Shown here piece by piece: positions 10,285 through 19,319 of a stretch of 64,000 bases of DNA. This stretch comes from Colwellia sp. GTDB taxonomy: Bacteria > Pseudomonadota > Gammaproteobacteria > Enterobacterales > Alteromonadaceae. Numbering within the stretch: position 1 is the first letter of the stretch; every line of letters starts with the position of its first letter. The stretch is from the NCBI GenBank assembly GCA_013215465.1, contig JABSOW010000002.1, positions 267,926 through 331,925 of the forward strand, written 5' to 3'. The notes beneath the pieces were generated by a model. It worked only from the letters and a program-made list of their open reading frames with translations, did no database searches and was not told where the DNA came from. Both the position numbers and the translations under genes were made by a program.

Positions 10285-10310
10285 AATAAGCCGCTCATTA
10301 ACGGCTTATT
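10285..10310 (-). terminator. Hairpin downstream of the halogenase-like gene
   Basis: Perfect 9-bp stem (AATAAGCCG / CGGCTTATT) with an 8-base loop, 16 bases past the stop of the minus-strand gene. There is no clear U-run on that strand, so it may need a factor or simply protect the 3' end. Confidence 0.45.
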
Positions 10311-10325
10311 TATATCGCTGACCTA

Positions 10326-11813
10326 CTATGTCGTATAGCGCTTTAAAAAATCATCATGACTTAACATGGGCTCTAAAAGTTGCTGTTTAGTTTGAGATAT
10401 TTTGTTCAGAGTATTAATAAGCTCTTCGTTATTAAATACTTTAGCCGCTGGATGATAGTCTTGCGGCATAATACCTTGCCCTAACATGACTTGCAGCCAA
10501 GAAGCATCACGAAAAATATCATTATTATCATTATGGATATTTGCGGATTGCTTAAAAACATCTATCTTTTGCTGTAATCTCGCGGGAATGTCCATATTGC
10601 GCATGTCACGCCAGAAGTCAGAATCGTTTCGTTGATTGACATGATAATGAAGAATAATGAAGTCGCGTACGGTTTCAAACTCTTCCTTTGATTCGGTATT
10701 ATATAAATCAACAACGGCTTCTGAAATTCCATCATTAGGAAATACTTTGAGTAAGCGAATAATGCCCGATTGAATCAAATGAATACTGGTCGATTCTAGT
10801 GGTTCAAGAAAGCCACTAGACAAGCCAATCGACACTACATTTTTATGCCATTGTTTGATCGTTCGGCCGGTATTAAAACTTATTTTTTTAGGTTGTTCTA
10901 ACGCTTTTGAGTCTAAATTATTCATTAGGACATCATGTGCATCATCATCATTGATGTATTTTGAACTATAGACAAAGCCATTGCCGTTGCGATGGGCCAG
11001 TGGTATACGCCACTGCCAACCTGCCGGGTGTGCGATACTGCGGGTATAAGGTAAGGTATTTTCAAAACGCTCAGTCGGCACGACTATGGCACTATTTGCG
11101 GGTAACCAATGATCCCAGTGTTCATAACCTACCTTTAATGCTTTTTGAATTAGCAAAGCTTTGATACCGGTACAATCAATAAACAAATCGCCACTAATTT
11201 CTTCGCCACTTCTTAAGCGTAATGCCTGAATAAATCCGGTTTTAGGCGCTATTTTAACCTCGTCAATAAAGCCTTCAGTGCGTATAACGCCCGAGTTTCC
11301 AGCTATCTTACGTAATAACTTACCGTATAGTGCCGAATCAAAATGATACGCGTAGGGTAGATTATGGATGGGGTTTTGTGCTTTGATTTTATTGAATTTA
11401 TTGTGATTACAACAGAGGTAGTTAAGATCGAAATCCCACAGAGATGACTGCATTCCTACTTGTTTAGCATGTAACCAATGATGTTGAAAATCACAAAATC
11501 CCATATTGGCACCTGGTGCGCCAAAGGTATGATAATAACTCTCGCCTGGCACTCGCCAATTCTCAAATTTTATCGCCAGTTTAATGGTCGCTTTTGTTGC
11601 GCTGAGAAACTCTTTTTCATCGATACCAAGAAACTGATTAAATATTTGCAGTGGTGGGATTGTCGCCTCTCCGACCCCAATAATGCCAACCTCTTCTGAT
11701 TCCACCAATTCAACGTCAACGGTCTGATGCAACACTTTTTTTATCAAAGCGGCGGCCATCCATCCTGCTGTTCCTCCTCCAGCTATCACTATTTTCTTTA
11801 TTGGCGTTGGCAT
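10326..11813 (-). CDS. Flavin-dependent tryptophan-halogenase-family protein
   Basis: 495 residues. N-terminal FAD site GGGTAGWMAA (residues 12-21), a lysine at 78 in TIKLAIKFENW that aligns with the catalytic Lys of PrnA-type halogenases, and the family signature WxWxIP at 266-271 (WQWRIP). The length is that of PF04820 proteins. In Alteromonadales and Caulobacter such proteins recur next to TonB receptors of carbohydrate loci, where the substrate is unknown. Here it follows the TonB receptor by 140 bases on the same strand. True halogenation, hydroxylation or another flavin reaction cannot be told apart by sequence alone. Confidence 0.85.
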   Translation of the reverse strand: MPTPIKKIVIAGGGTAGWMAAALIKKVLHQTVDVELVESEEVGIIGVGEATIPPLQIFNQFLGIDEKEFLSATKATIKLAIKFENWRVPGESYYHTFGAPGANMGFCDFQHHWLHAKQVGMQSSLWDFDLNYLCCNHNKFNKIKAQNPIHNLPYAYHFDSALYGKLLRKIAGNSGVIRTEGFIDEVKIAPKTGFIQALRLRSGEEISGDLFIDCTGIKALLIQKALKVGYEHWDHWLPANSAIVVPTERFENTLPYTRSIAHPAGWQWRIPLAHRNGNGFVYSSKYINDDDAHDVLMNNLDSKALEQPKKISFNTGRTIKQWHKNVVSIGLSSGFLEPLESTSIHLIQSGIIRLLKVFPNDGISEAVVDLYNTESKEEFETVRDFIILHYHVNQRNDSDFWRDMRNMDIPARLQQKIDVFKQSANIHNDNNDIFRDASWLQVMLGQGIMPQDYHPAAKVFNNEELINTLNKISQTKQQLLEPMLSHDDFLKRYTT

Positions 11814-11858
11814 AAACGTTCCTTTTATTTATATTATTCAACTGTGTGGTGCATATTT

Positions 11859-11891
11859 TGACTGTTATGTTTAAATCAAACATAACAGTCA
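11859..11891 (-). promoter_or_regulatory. 14-bp intercistronic hairpin before the halogenase-like gene
   Basis: Perfect stem (TGACTGTTATGTTT / AAACATAACAGTCA) with a 5-base loop, 46 bases before the ATG of the halogenase-like gene. There is no U-tract after it on the minus strand. It may stabilise a processed message or serve as an operator. Confidence 0.45.
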
Positions 11892-11895
11892 CTAG

Positions 11896-11938
11896 AAAAA
11901 AAGACCCCACAGTCAAATGACTAATGAGGTTCTTTTAA
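11896..11938 (-). terminator. Probable intrinsic terminator of the TonB receptor gene
   Basis: On the minus strand, 16 bases past the receptor stop, an imperfect stem (AAGAACCTC pairing with GGGGTCTT, plus AGTC with GACT) is followed by seven T. This would let the receptor be made in excess over the halogenase-like gene. Confidence 0.55.
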
Positions 11939-11953
11939 CGAGAGAGCGATTAT

Positions 11954-14863
11954 CTAGAATGAATAATTAACATTGAGTATATACGATGGTCCAAATTGAC
12001 GACGAGATGAAACAATGCCACTGGCATCGTCTAACGTCTCTTCAATTTCATCAGCTAAGTTAGTACCAGATAACGACACGGTTAAGCCTTTTAGTTGATT
12101 AATACCAGATTTATCAAAGTCGTAGCTTATCTGCGCATCAACTAAGTTAACCTTATTTCGAGTCGCATCAGATATTTTATTCGAACCACCACGTTCATAG
12201 GTCAAAAATGCCGAACGATTCGTTGTTGCAATACGGAATTCAAAACCGTTAACCTGGTAATAAGCCGTCACAGAGTATGAGTGATCAGATTGACCAGGAA
12301 TGGCCGTTCCATCTTCTAATTTTGCGTCAACATAAGTTTTAGATGCTGCAATACCTAAGCCGTCTAAGGCATCTGAAAAAATGCTAAATGGAATGTTGGC
12401 GGTTAGTTCATAGCCTTTCACGGTACCCTTGAGTCCATCTTCAAAGAAAGAGTATGTTCCGAAGTTAGGAGGTGTTGCTAAGTCGCCGGCAGCATAGAAG
12501 ACGTCAGCGGGTCCATAAATTCCATCCTGCGGAATGACGACATCATGAAAGCCCGAAACAAAGTAATCGGCACCGCCATTGGTTTCATCATTGCGGAAGT
12601 TAATTAATTGGTTACCATCACGGGTCCAGTTAACTAAATCTTTGTAGAAATAGGCAATAGCGACATAGCCTTCCTCGTCAAAATAGTTCTCATAAGAGAT
12701 ATCGAAATTATTTGATTCCAGCGGATGTAATTTGGGATTACCACTAAACTTTGACCACGGTGAGCCATACTTCTCTACGGCCGCCTGGCTGTTTGGAACC
12801 GTGATATTTTCGACACTCTGTGCAAACTTTACAAAGCCAGAGGCTTTCATTTGATCGATGCGTGCACGGCTAATGGTTTTGTTTGCGGCAAAGCGAACAA
12901 ATTGATTGTCGGCAATTTCTAAGCTTAGGTTAAAACTAGGCAGAATATGACTATAATCTTCACTGACATAGGTAAGACAGCCAGCATCGATGACATCATC
13001 ATTGTTTTCGTCACAAACTTTGAAATTAGCGCCAATAACTCCGATAGTACCTACAGATGATTGATCTGTTTGTACATATTGAACACCAACATTACCGTTT
13101 AAAAACATACCATAAACATCAGTTTCAAAATCACTTTTTACATATAGAGTGATAACTTTTTCTTCTACTTCATAGGTATCACCCACGCGGTCAGGTTCAA
13201 GGAGACCCGCATCATTTTTAATATATGTACCGTCGTTGTAAGGAGCAAAGCCATCATAAGCGACAACATTACCAAGACCCGCCCAGGTTAAATCTGCGGT
13301 GCCATAAATATCTTTTGATGGAATCGATGTGGTATGTGGATAGGCGGTAGTGGTGACAAAATAACCTTTGTTTAACTTGTCTTTATAGCGATCTGAATAA
13401 TTTACCCCTAATGTGATAGTAGTAAAAATGTCACCATCCAAGTTACCTTTAATTTCTAGTTTTACTGTGGTTAACTCTTCAGTGAAATCAGCATAGTTCA
13501 TGAAACCATCTTGAGCATTTAGATAAGAAAAAGGGGTACCATTAGCTTGTAATACATCGGTCTCAAATTGATCCGCTAAACTTGCCAGTCCACCACCCCA
13601 TGTCTGAGGGCCGGTTAATTGCAATAAATTTGGATCTGACAAAGCATCAAGTCCTGTTGAACTTGAAAAAATAATGCCATCTTCAGTCATTTGAAATTCG
13701 CGCGAGCCTAATTGTGACGAATTTAACGCACCAGAACGAGCTAGGCCCGCATAAGACTCACCGCGTAAATCGCGTTTTTTTGACTCACTGTTGGCAATAT
13801 CAACTTCAACGGACCAGTCATCATTAATGAAGTATTCAACATTTAAACCAATTGTCTGTAATTCACCTTCTTTTTGTCTTGGATCAGTTCGTAATACCGG
13901 ATTTGAGCCAATCATGGTGCCTGTTGAATTAACGCCGCTGCCGACCACATTGGTGGAGGAAAATGACTCAACAATGCCGCGTCGTATACCATTATCTGAA
14001 TAATTAATATCTAGGACATCAAAAATAACGTTTAAACTATCGGTGGGTTGATATTGAATCACCGCCGAAATAGTCTCTCGCTCGAGACGAGTACTTGTCA
14101 CATGGCTATCAATCCCTGTCGGTAAAATTTGTCCGGCATCATTTTCTGCATAACCCCAAACGCCGTATTTACGTTGGTTATTTGGCGATTCACTGGATGC
14201 CAACGATACGGCGACACCGATAGTATCGTCTGCAAATTTCTCGACGAAGGAAAATGCGAATCGGTGCCCTTTGTTATTAAATTCAGGGTTATCAGAATTA
14301 CGGCCACCAAGTTCATAACTGGTATTAAGTGTAATGGACTCTTCTGCTTGTAAAGGACGTACAGTTTGTAAATCGACCGTGCCACCAATGCCTTGGACTA
14401 TTAAATCCGCTTCGGTGGTTTTATAAACGGTCGCGCCAGTCATTATTTCAGACGGATATAAATCATATTCCACGCCTCGATTGTCACCAATACCAATGAG
14501 TTCACGACCATTTAGAGAGGTGCCGACAAAATCTTCCTTAAAACCACGTACGGAAATACCTGAGATACGGCCGCCGCTACGTTCACCACTAAGGCCGGGT
14601 AAACGGGCTAATGATTCAGCAATAGAAGAGTCCGGTAATTTACCAATATCTTCAGCTGATAATGATTCAACCATCGATGTACTGCTCATCTTTATTGCTT
14701 GTGAGCGAGCTAAAGCACCACGTATCCCTGAGACTAAAATAACTTCTATTTCTTGTTCACCCGATTTTTTAACGTTATCATCTGCTGCAAAGGCTATGCC
14801 TGTACTTAAGGCCGATGAAACGGCTGCTGCGATGATGCCAATTTTATATAATTTGTTTCCCAT
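11954..14863 (-). CDS. TonB-dependent outer-membrane receptor of a carbohydrate locus
   Basis: 969 residues with a Sec signal peptide (IGIIAAAVSSALSTGIAFAA). The plug domain starts near 40 with a TonB box-like EVILVSGIRGALARSQ and continues through SIAESLARLPGLSGERSGG and ISVRGFKEDF to GGTVDLQTVRP. The barrel ends with the terminal aromatic expected for Bam insertion (LNVNYSF). The size and the SIAESL plug motif fit the large TonB receptors that import oligosaccharides in Alteromonadales and Xanthomonads. One of three copies of the locus operator lies 107-144 bases upstream. The substrate is probably the glycoside handled by the neighbouring enzymes. Confidence 0.9.
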   Translation of the reverse strand: MGNKLYKIGIIAAAVSSALSTGIAFAADDNVKKSGEQEIEVILVSGIRGALARSQAIKMSSTSMVESLSAEDIGKLPDSSIAESLARLPGLSGERSGGRISGISVRGFKEDFVGTSLNGRELIGIGDNRGVEYDLYPSEIMTGATVYKTTEADLIVQGIGGTVDLQTVRPLQAEESITLNTSYELGGRNSDNPEFNNKGHRFAFSFVEKFADDTIGVAVSLASSESPNNQRKYGVWGYAENDAGQILPTGIDSHVTSTRLERETISAVIQYQPTDSLNVIFDVLDINYSDNGIRRGIVESFSSTNVVGSGVNSTGTMIGSNPVLRTDPRQKEGELQTIGLNVEYFINDDWSVEVDIANSESKKRDLRGESYAGLARSGALNSSQLGSREFQMTEDGIIFSSSTGLDALSDPNLLQLTGPQTWGGGLASLADQFETDVLQANGTPFSYLNAQDGFMNYADFTEELTTVKLEIKGNLDGDIFTTITLGVNYSDRYKDKLNKGYFVTTTAYPHTTSIPSKDIYGTADLTWAGLGNVVAYDGFAPYNDGTYIKNDAGLLEPDRVGDTYEVEEKVITLYVKSDFETDVYGMFLNGNVGVQYVQTDQSSVGTIGVIGANFKVCDENNDDVIDAGCLTYVSEDYSHILPSFNLSLEIADNQFVRFAANKTISRARIDQMKASGFVKFAQSVENITVPNSQAAVEKYGSPWSKFSGNPKLHPLESNNFDISYENYFDEEGYVAIAYFYKDLVNWTRDGNQLINFRNDETNGGADYFVSGFHDVVIPQDGIYGPADVFYAAGDLATPPNFGTYSFFEDGLKGTVKGYELTANIPFSIFSDALDGLGIAASKTYVDAKLEDGTAIPGQSDHSYSVTAYYQVNGFEFRIATTNRSAFLTYERGGSNKISDATRNKVNLVDAQISYDFDKSGINQLKGLTVSLSGTNLADEIEETLDDASGIVSSRRQFGPSYILNVNYSF

Positions 14864-14969
14864 TACGACTTCCTCTATTATTGTAAAGTTGCTGCACTAT
14901 TAGGTGTGATTGTTATTTTTTGTTGGTTTTTTATGCGTGATTGATGTTAATAGATGGTCGTTATTATTG

Positions 14970-15007
14970 TTAAGATAAAATCGGTTTTAACTATGATTAA
15001 ATCGGCG
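14970..15007 (-). promoter_or_regulatory. Operator copy A (paired AAATCGG boxes) upstream of the TonB receptor
   Basis: Two AAATCGG boxes at 14978-14984 and 14999-15005, 21 bases apart, preceded by TTAAGAT and followed by CG. The same arrangement occurs at 20542-20579 and 25461-25498. Two direct half-sites two helical turns apart are typical of AraC-family binding sites. The remaining 370-bp gap up to the symporter gene shows only the hairpin at 15166. Confidence 0.7.
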
Positions 15008-15165
15008 CTGTGTTAAATTTGTTCCTGTTGACAGCAGCATAGTGTGGTCAGTTAAAGGCCATATCGTTGGTTGATAAGTGTGAGATAAAATGTTTGGATT
15101 GGTAAGATCAACGGTTGAAAGTTTGATGCTTATATTGAAAACGATTGTTATTTGATCTGTAATTA

Positions 15166-15199
15166 GCAGGGGGATAATTTTAAGAAATCATCCCCCTGC
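15166..15199 (-). terminator. GC-rich hairpin after the symporter gene
   Basis: Perfect 10-bp stem (GCAGGGGGAT / ATCCCCCTGC) with a 14-base loop, 35 bases past the symporter stop. A strong stem but no U-run on the minus strand. Confidence 0.5.
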
Positions 15200-15233
15200 G
15201 CTAGACTGAATTTAGTTTAAAATAAAGTCACTG

Positions 15234-16796
15234 TTACCACCAAGTCGCATACAAGGCGCCGATAATAATAATTAAGGCTATTGCCGCAATATTAAAGGAT
15301 TTGGTGGTGTCGAAGTTTATGGATGAAATATCAACGCCCTGATGTTCAACCTCACCCCTGTGGGCCAAAGACACAAGCACAGCAAGCACCAAACAGGATA
15401 AAAAGACTAAACCAACCCGGTCGATGAAGGGTAATTCTGGCCACCAAATTTTAAGAATAAACGATAACACTGCCGAGCTTATTGCGGCAGTAAGCGCACC
15501 ATTAGCCGTCGATTTATTCCAAAATAAGCCAAGTAAGAAAATCACCACGATGCCCGGAGTAAAGAAGCCGGTGAATTCTTGGATATATTGAAAGGCCTGA
15601 TCAAATTGGCCCAATAATGGTTGGGCGACCAGTAAGGCGACAGATAATGCTATTAAGGTGGTTATTCGACCGATTCCTACATAGTGCCCTTGGCTCTGAT
15701 TAGGCTTTATGCGCTCGTAGATATCCATGGTAAAGATGGTTGCAATGCTGTTGGTCATCGAAGCCACCGAAGAAACAATTGCAGCGACTAGCGCGGCAAA
15801 AATTAGTCCTTTCAACCCTTCTGGCATCAATTGCATCATTGCGGGATAGGCATTATCTGGTGAAGGTAAATTAGGGTGTAATACCACCGCTGCTAAGCCT
15901 GGCAACACGACGATAATAGGCATTAGTAGTTTTAGGTAGGCTGCAAATGCGATGCCCTTACGCGCTTCATCAATATTCTTAGCAGCCAGCGCTCGTTGAA
16001 TAATATATTGATTAAATCCCCAATAAGAAAGGTTCATGATCCACATGCCACCAATCAATACCGAAATACCTGGCAAACTCGCATAATGAGGATTATCACT
16101 ATTTAAAATCATGTCAAATTTTTCTGGAGCGACATTGGTTAAGATCTTAAAACCTTCGATAATTCCCTGACCGTGGCTCACTTCATCGAGCGCTAAATAA
16201 GACAGTACCAAGCCTCCGAAAATTAGCAGCACGACCTGGATGATATCGGTAAAAGCCACGGCTTTAAGGCCGCCGTAGAGAGAGTAGGCGACGGAAAATA
16301 ACGATAAAAATATCATGCCAAACATCATATCAACCCCGGCAATGGCGTTAATTGCTAAGCCGCCTAGCCACAGAATACTGGTTAGGTTAACGAGTACATA
16401 AACCCCAATCCAGAAGATGGCCATTAGCGTTTTTACCCGTGAGTCATAACGCTGTTCGAGGAACTGTGGCATGGTATAAATTTCGCTTTTTAGAAAGATA
16501 GGTAAAAAATATTTACCTACAATCAACAAGGTGATTGCCGCCATCCATTCATAAGACGCAATGGCCAGGCCTATGGCGTAACCTGAACCAGACATGCCAA
16601 TAATTTGTTCAGCCGAAATATTGGCTGCTATCAAGGAGGCGCCAATAGCCCACCAGGGCAACGACTTGCCGGCAAGAAAGTAGTCATCGGTACTACGGTC
16701 ATGATTTTTTTCGCTACGCGAGATCCATAATGCAATCAATAATAAGCCGATCACATAGATGACAAATATCGAAACGTCTAAACTAGATAAATTCAT
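15234..16796 (-). CDS. SSS-family sodium/solute symporter (sugar type)
   Basis: 520 residues from the ATG at 16796 (AAAGG about 11 bases upstream); an upstream in-frame Met at 16829 would add 11 charged residues and lacks a ribosome site. About 13-14 membrane helices. SGLT-family traits include DYFLAGKSLPWWAIGASLIAANISAEQIIG, YTMPQFLEQRYDSRVKT, YSLYGGLKAVAFTDIIQ and the NQYIIQRALAAKN loop. It should bring the sugar or its 3-keto product across the inner membrane with sodium. It is separated from the MFS gene by 227 bases containing a hairpin, so it may be a weaker distal member of that operon or have its own promoter. Confidence 0.88.
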   Translation of the reverse strand: MNLSSLDVSIFVIYVIGLLLIALWISRSEKNHDRSTDDYFLAGKSLPWWAIGASLIAANISAEQIIGMSGSGYAIGLAIASYEWMAAITLLIVGKYFLPIFLKSEIYTMPQFLEQRYDSRVKTLMAIFWIGVYVLVNLTSILWLGGLAINAIAGVDMMFGMIFLSLFSVAYSLYGGLKAVAFTDIIQVVLLIFGGLVLSYLALDEVSHGQGIIEGFKILTNVAPEKFDMILNSDNPHYASLPGISVLIGGMWIMNLSYWGFNQYIIQRALAAKNIDEARKGIAFAAYLKLLMPIIVVLPGLAAVVLHPNLPSPDNAYPAMMQLMPEGLKGLIFAALVAAIVSSVASMTNSIATIFTMDIYERIKPNQSQGHYVGIGRITTLIALSVALLVAQPLLGQFDQAFQYIQEFTGFFTPGIVVIFLLGLFWNKSTANGALTAAISSAVLSFILKIWWPELPFIDRVGLVFLSCLVLAVLVSLAHRGEVEHQGVDISSINFDTTKSFNIAAIALIIIIGALYATWW

Positions 16797-16969
16797 ATTT
16801 TTAAAACCTTTAATTTTTCTGTGCCGCAATTCTTATGCAATGTAGATATTGAGCGTGCTAGTACAAAATGACGCTGACAAATGAACTAATCATGCCTATA
16901 GTTCTCTGGTCAGGTGCCATCTCATACTTTGGCGATTAGATTCTGTGTGGCAAGAGGGGTCTGTGATCT

Positions 16970-17002
16970 AAGCGCTCTTTTCGATGATGGAGAAGAGCGC
17001 TT
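16970..17002 (-). terminator. Hairpin after the MFS gene
   Basis: Perfect 10-bp stem (AAGCGCTCTT / AAGAGCGCTT) with a 13-base loop, 21 bases past the MFS stop. No U-tract on the minus strand, so partial readthrough into the symporter gene is possible. Confidence 0.45.
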
Positions 17003-17023
17003 GCGCTATATTCACAAATATAC

Positions 17024-18250
17024 CTAGAGTGTTTGGCTTATGTTTGTGTCACTTGTGGCGTGTCGCTGCCTACGCATATAGATAAACAGTGCGGTAAAAC
17101 TCACGATAAGTAGCATGGGGAACACAATCAGCTCACCCAATACGGTTTGTCCGGCCACTAATTCTGGATTTTTAACTTGTTGATCTATGGCTAGATGGCG
17201 TGCTTCGTCGATCCAAGTGCCAATAATCGGGTTATAGATACTCACGGCAAACATGCCGGCACCACTAAGGATTGATAAACCTAAGGCGCCTGTTTGTGGC
17301 TGATTTTCTGCGACAAAACCTAGCATGGTCGGCCAAAAATAAGTGACGCCGAGGGCGAAAATGATCGCACTAAGGTAGACTAAATTTCCGGTTGCTATAC
17401 TCATCGAATAGATACCAATGCAAGCAATAACGGCGGATAAGAGCAATACACCAATTGGGTCTAGGCGTTTGATTAAAGGGCCTGCGAAATATCGACCAAC
17501 CGCCATAATACCGGTAATCAAGGCCATGATTAACATGGGTGATGCACCTGATTCTCCTAATATTCTGTCTATCCATTGCTGAGTGCCAAGCTCGGTTGTT
17601 GCGGTTAATGTCATGCAAAAAACCATAAATAAAAATAATGGAGAGGAGAGTGCCCTTAGGCTACTCAAGCCAGTCTGAGACGTTGAATTAAAGGTCGGTA
17701 AGGTATACTTGAGTAACATTGCGCCATAAATAACCGTAGGTATTAGCATCAATGCGATTTGTAATTGCCAGCCTAAATCTAAATCGGTCATAAATTTAGA
17801 TGCCAAGGCGCCAAGCACGATACCAGCTGGAAACCAGACATGAAAACGGTTAAGCATGATGGTTTTTTTATCACGATAAATCTCTGTGATTAGCGGATTA
17901 CAACCCGCTTCTACCGCGCCGTTAGCAAAGCCAATGAAAAATGTTGATATTAGTAGGCTCCAAAAACCAGTGGCGTTAATCGTTAAACCTAATCCTAATA
18001 GATGAAAAACAAACGCGATGCTGAGCAAACGCTTAGCTCCTAGTCTATTATAGACAGCTCCACCAAGTAAGGTAGCGACAGGAAATCCGAGAAAAGCCAT
18101 GCTATTGACCCAACCCAGTTGACTGTCCGTCAATTGATATTCACTCGCTAGCTGGCTTAAAATACCGGCTCGAATGGCAAAGGTCATGGCGGTTACTGTT
18201 AATGCTATACAACACAATCTAAAAATTGCTTTTTCATTGTAATTATTCAT
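17024..18250 (-). CDS. MFS transporter (sugar-type)
   Basis: 408 residues with 12 predicted membrane segments. The MFS signature loop between TM2 and TM3 is clear (GGAVYNRLGAKRLLSIA), and the second half has the matching GPLIKRLDPIGVLLL. The family is close to fucose-permease-like or nucleoside-type transporters found in 3-keto-sugar loci. The start overlaps the TIM-barrel gene by 8 bases, so it is translated with it. Having two inner-membrane carriers (this and the SSS protein) suggests uptake of two different sugars or intermediates. Confidence 0.82.
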   Translation of the reverse strand: MNNYNEKAIFRLCCIALTVTAMTFAIRAGILSQLASEYQLTDSQLGWVNSMAFLGFPVATLLGGAVYNRLGAKRLLSIAFVFHLLGLGLTINATGFWSLLISTFFIGFANGAVEAGCNPLITEIYRDKKTIMLNRFHVWFPAGIVLGALASKFMTDLDLGWQLQIALMLIPTVIYGAMLLKYTLPTFNSTSQTGLSSLRALSSPLFLFMVFCMTLTATTELGTQQWIDRILGESGASPMLIMALITGIMAVGRYFAGPLIKRLDPIGVLLLSAVIACIGIYSMSIATGNLVYLSAIIFALGVTYFWPTMLGFVAENQPQTGALGLSILSGAGMFAVSIYNPIIGTWIDEARHLAIDQQVKNPELVAGQTVLGELIVFPMLLIVSFTALFIYMRRQRHATSDTNISQTL

Positions 18251-19319
18251 CGCACTTCTCTCCTATTGCTAATCCGAGTATTTGCTGATTAAGTTGTTGA
18301 TCTGCCGCAACAGCAGCAAAATGGTCAAAGGCAATTGAGGTAGGTTCGATAATGTGATCCGTGATAAACGGAGCACCTTCTAATGCTCCTTGCTCAGGGG
18401 ATTTAATACAACATTCCCACTCTAATACAGCCCAGCCATCAAAGCCGTATTGGGTGAGTTTGGAAAATATTTTCTTGAAATCAATTTGGCCATCACCTAA
18501 AGAACGGAATCGACCTGCTCGATCTTTCCAGTCTAAATATCCGCCATACACGCCCACTTTGCCGGTCGGGTTAAATTCTGCATCTTTGACGTGAAAAGCT
18601 TTAATCCGCGGGTGGTATAGGTCAATAAAAGCGAGGTAGTCTAGCTGTTGCAGCAAGAAATGGCTCGGATCATATAAGATGTTTGCTCTGGGGTGATTAT
18701 CTACGGCGGCTAAAAAATACTCGAAAGAGGCTCCGTCATGTAAATCTTCACCGGGATGTAACTCATAACAAAGGTCGACTCCTGCCTGATCAAAAGCATC
18801 AAGAATGGGGAGCCAACGCTGAGCAAGTTCCGTAAATCCTGCTTCAATTAACCCCGGTGGACGTTGAGGCCAAGGATAGAGGGTTGGCCATAATAATGCA
18901 CCAGAAAATGTAGCGTGGGCTTTTAATCCCAGGTTTTTACTGGCGATTGCGGCGAATTTTAATTGCGCTATGGCCCACTTAGTACGAGCCTTCGAATTAT
19001 TGCGATATTGTGCGGGGGCAAAACTATCGAACATTTGATCATAGGCAGGGTGTACCGCAACGAGTTGCCCTTGAATATGAGTCGATAACTCGCTTATTTG
19101 TAATCCGGCCTTAGTAACAACAGCAGTAATCTTGTCGCAATAAGTGAGATCCTTTGCCGCGCGTTCAAGATCGATAAAACGACTATCGTTAGTTGGAATT
19201 TGTACTGCCCGATAACCAAGATTATAGGCCCATTGACAAATGTTTTCTAAGTTATTAAATGGGGCAATGTCTGATGCATATTGGGCAAGAAAAATTGCAG
19301 GTCCTTTAATTTTTTTCAT
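18243..19319 (-). CDS. Sugar phosphate isomerase/epimerase-like TIM-barrel protein
   Basis: 358 residues of the xylose-isomerase-like TIM-barrel family (AP_endonuc_2). Likely metal ligands: Glu in CYELHPGED, Asp-His in ILYDPSHF, His-x-Lys-Asp in AFHVKDAEFN, and the terminal Glu in AVLEWEC. The GGYLDWKDRAGRFRSLGDG segment is common in homologues paired with Gfo/Idh/MocA genes in 3-keto-glycoside and inositol pathways. The start lies within the end of the oxidoreductase gene (14-base overlap). Role by context: isomerisation, epimerisation or lyase action on the keto sugar. The exact reaction is not determined by sequence. Confidence 0.82.
   Translation of the reverse strand: MKKIKGPAIFLAQYASDIAPFNNLENICQWAYNLGYRAVQIPTNDSRFIDLERAAKDLTYCDKITAVVTKAGLQISELSTHIQGQLVAVHPAYDQMFDSFAPAQYRNNSKARTKWAIAQLKFAAIASKNLGLKAHATFSGALLWPTLYPWPQRPPGLIEAGFTELAQRWLPILDAFDQAGVDLCYELHPGEDLHDGASFEYFLAAVDNHPRANILYDPSHFLLQQLDYLAFIDLYHPRIKAFHVKDAEFNPTGKVGVYGGYLDWKDRAGRFRSLGDGQIDFKKIFSKLTQYGFDGWAVLEWECCIKSPEQGALEGAPFITDHIIEPTSIAFDHFAAVAADQQLNQQILGLAIGEKCDE

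Noticed and set aside
14098..14388. 96-codon frame on the same strand as the TonB receptor, in another frame
   Set aside because: Lies wholly within the receptor gene, whose own frame shows conserved plug and barrel sequence.
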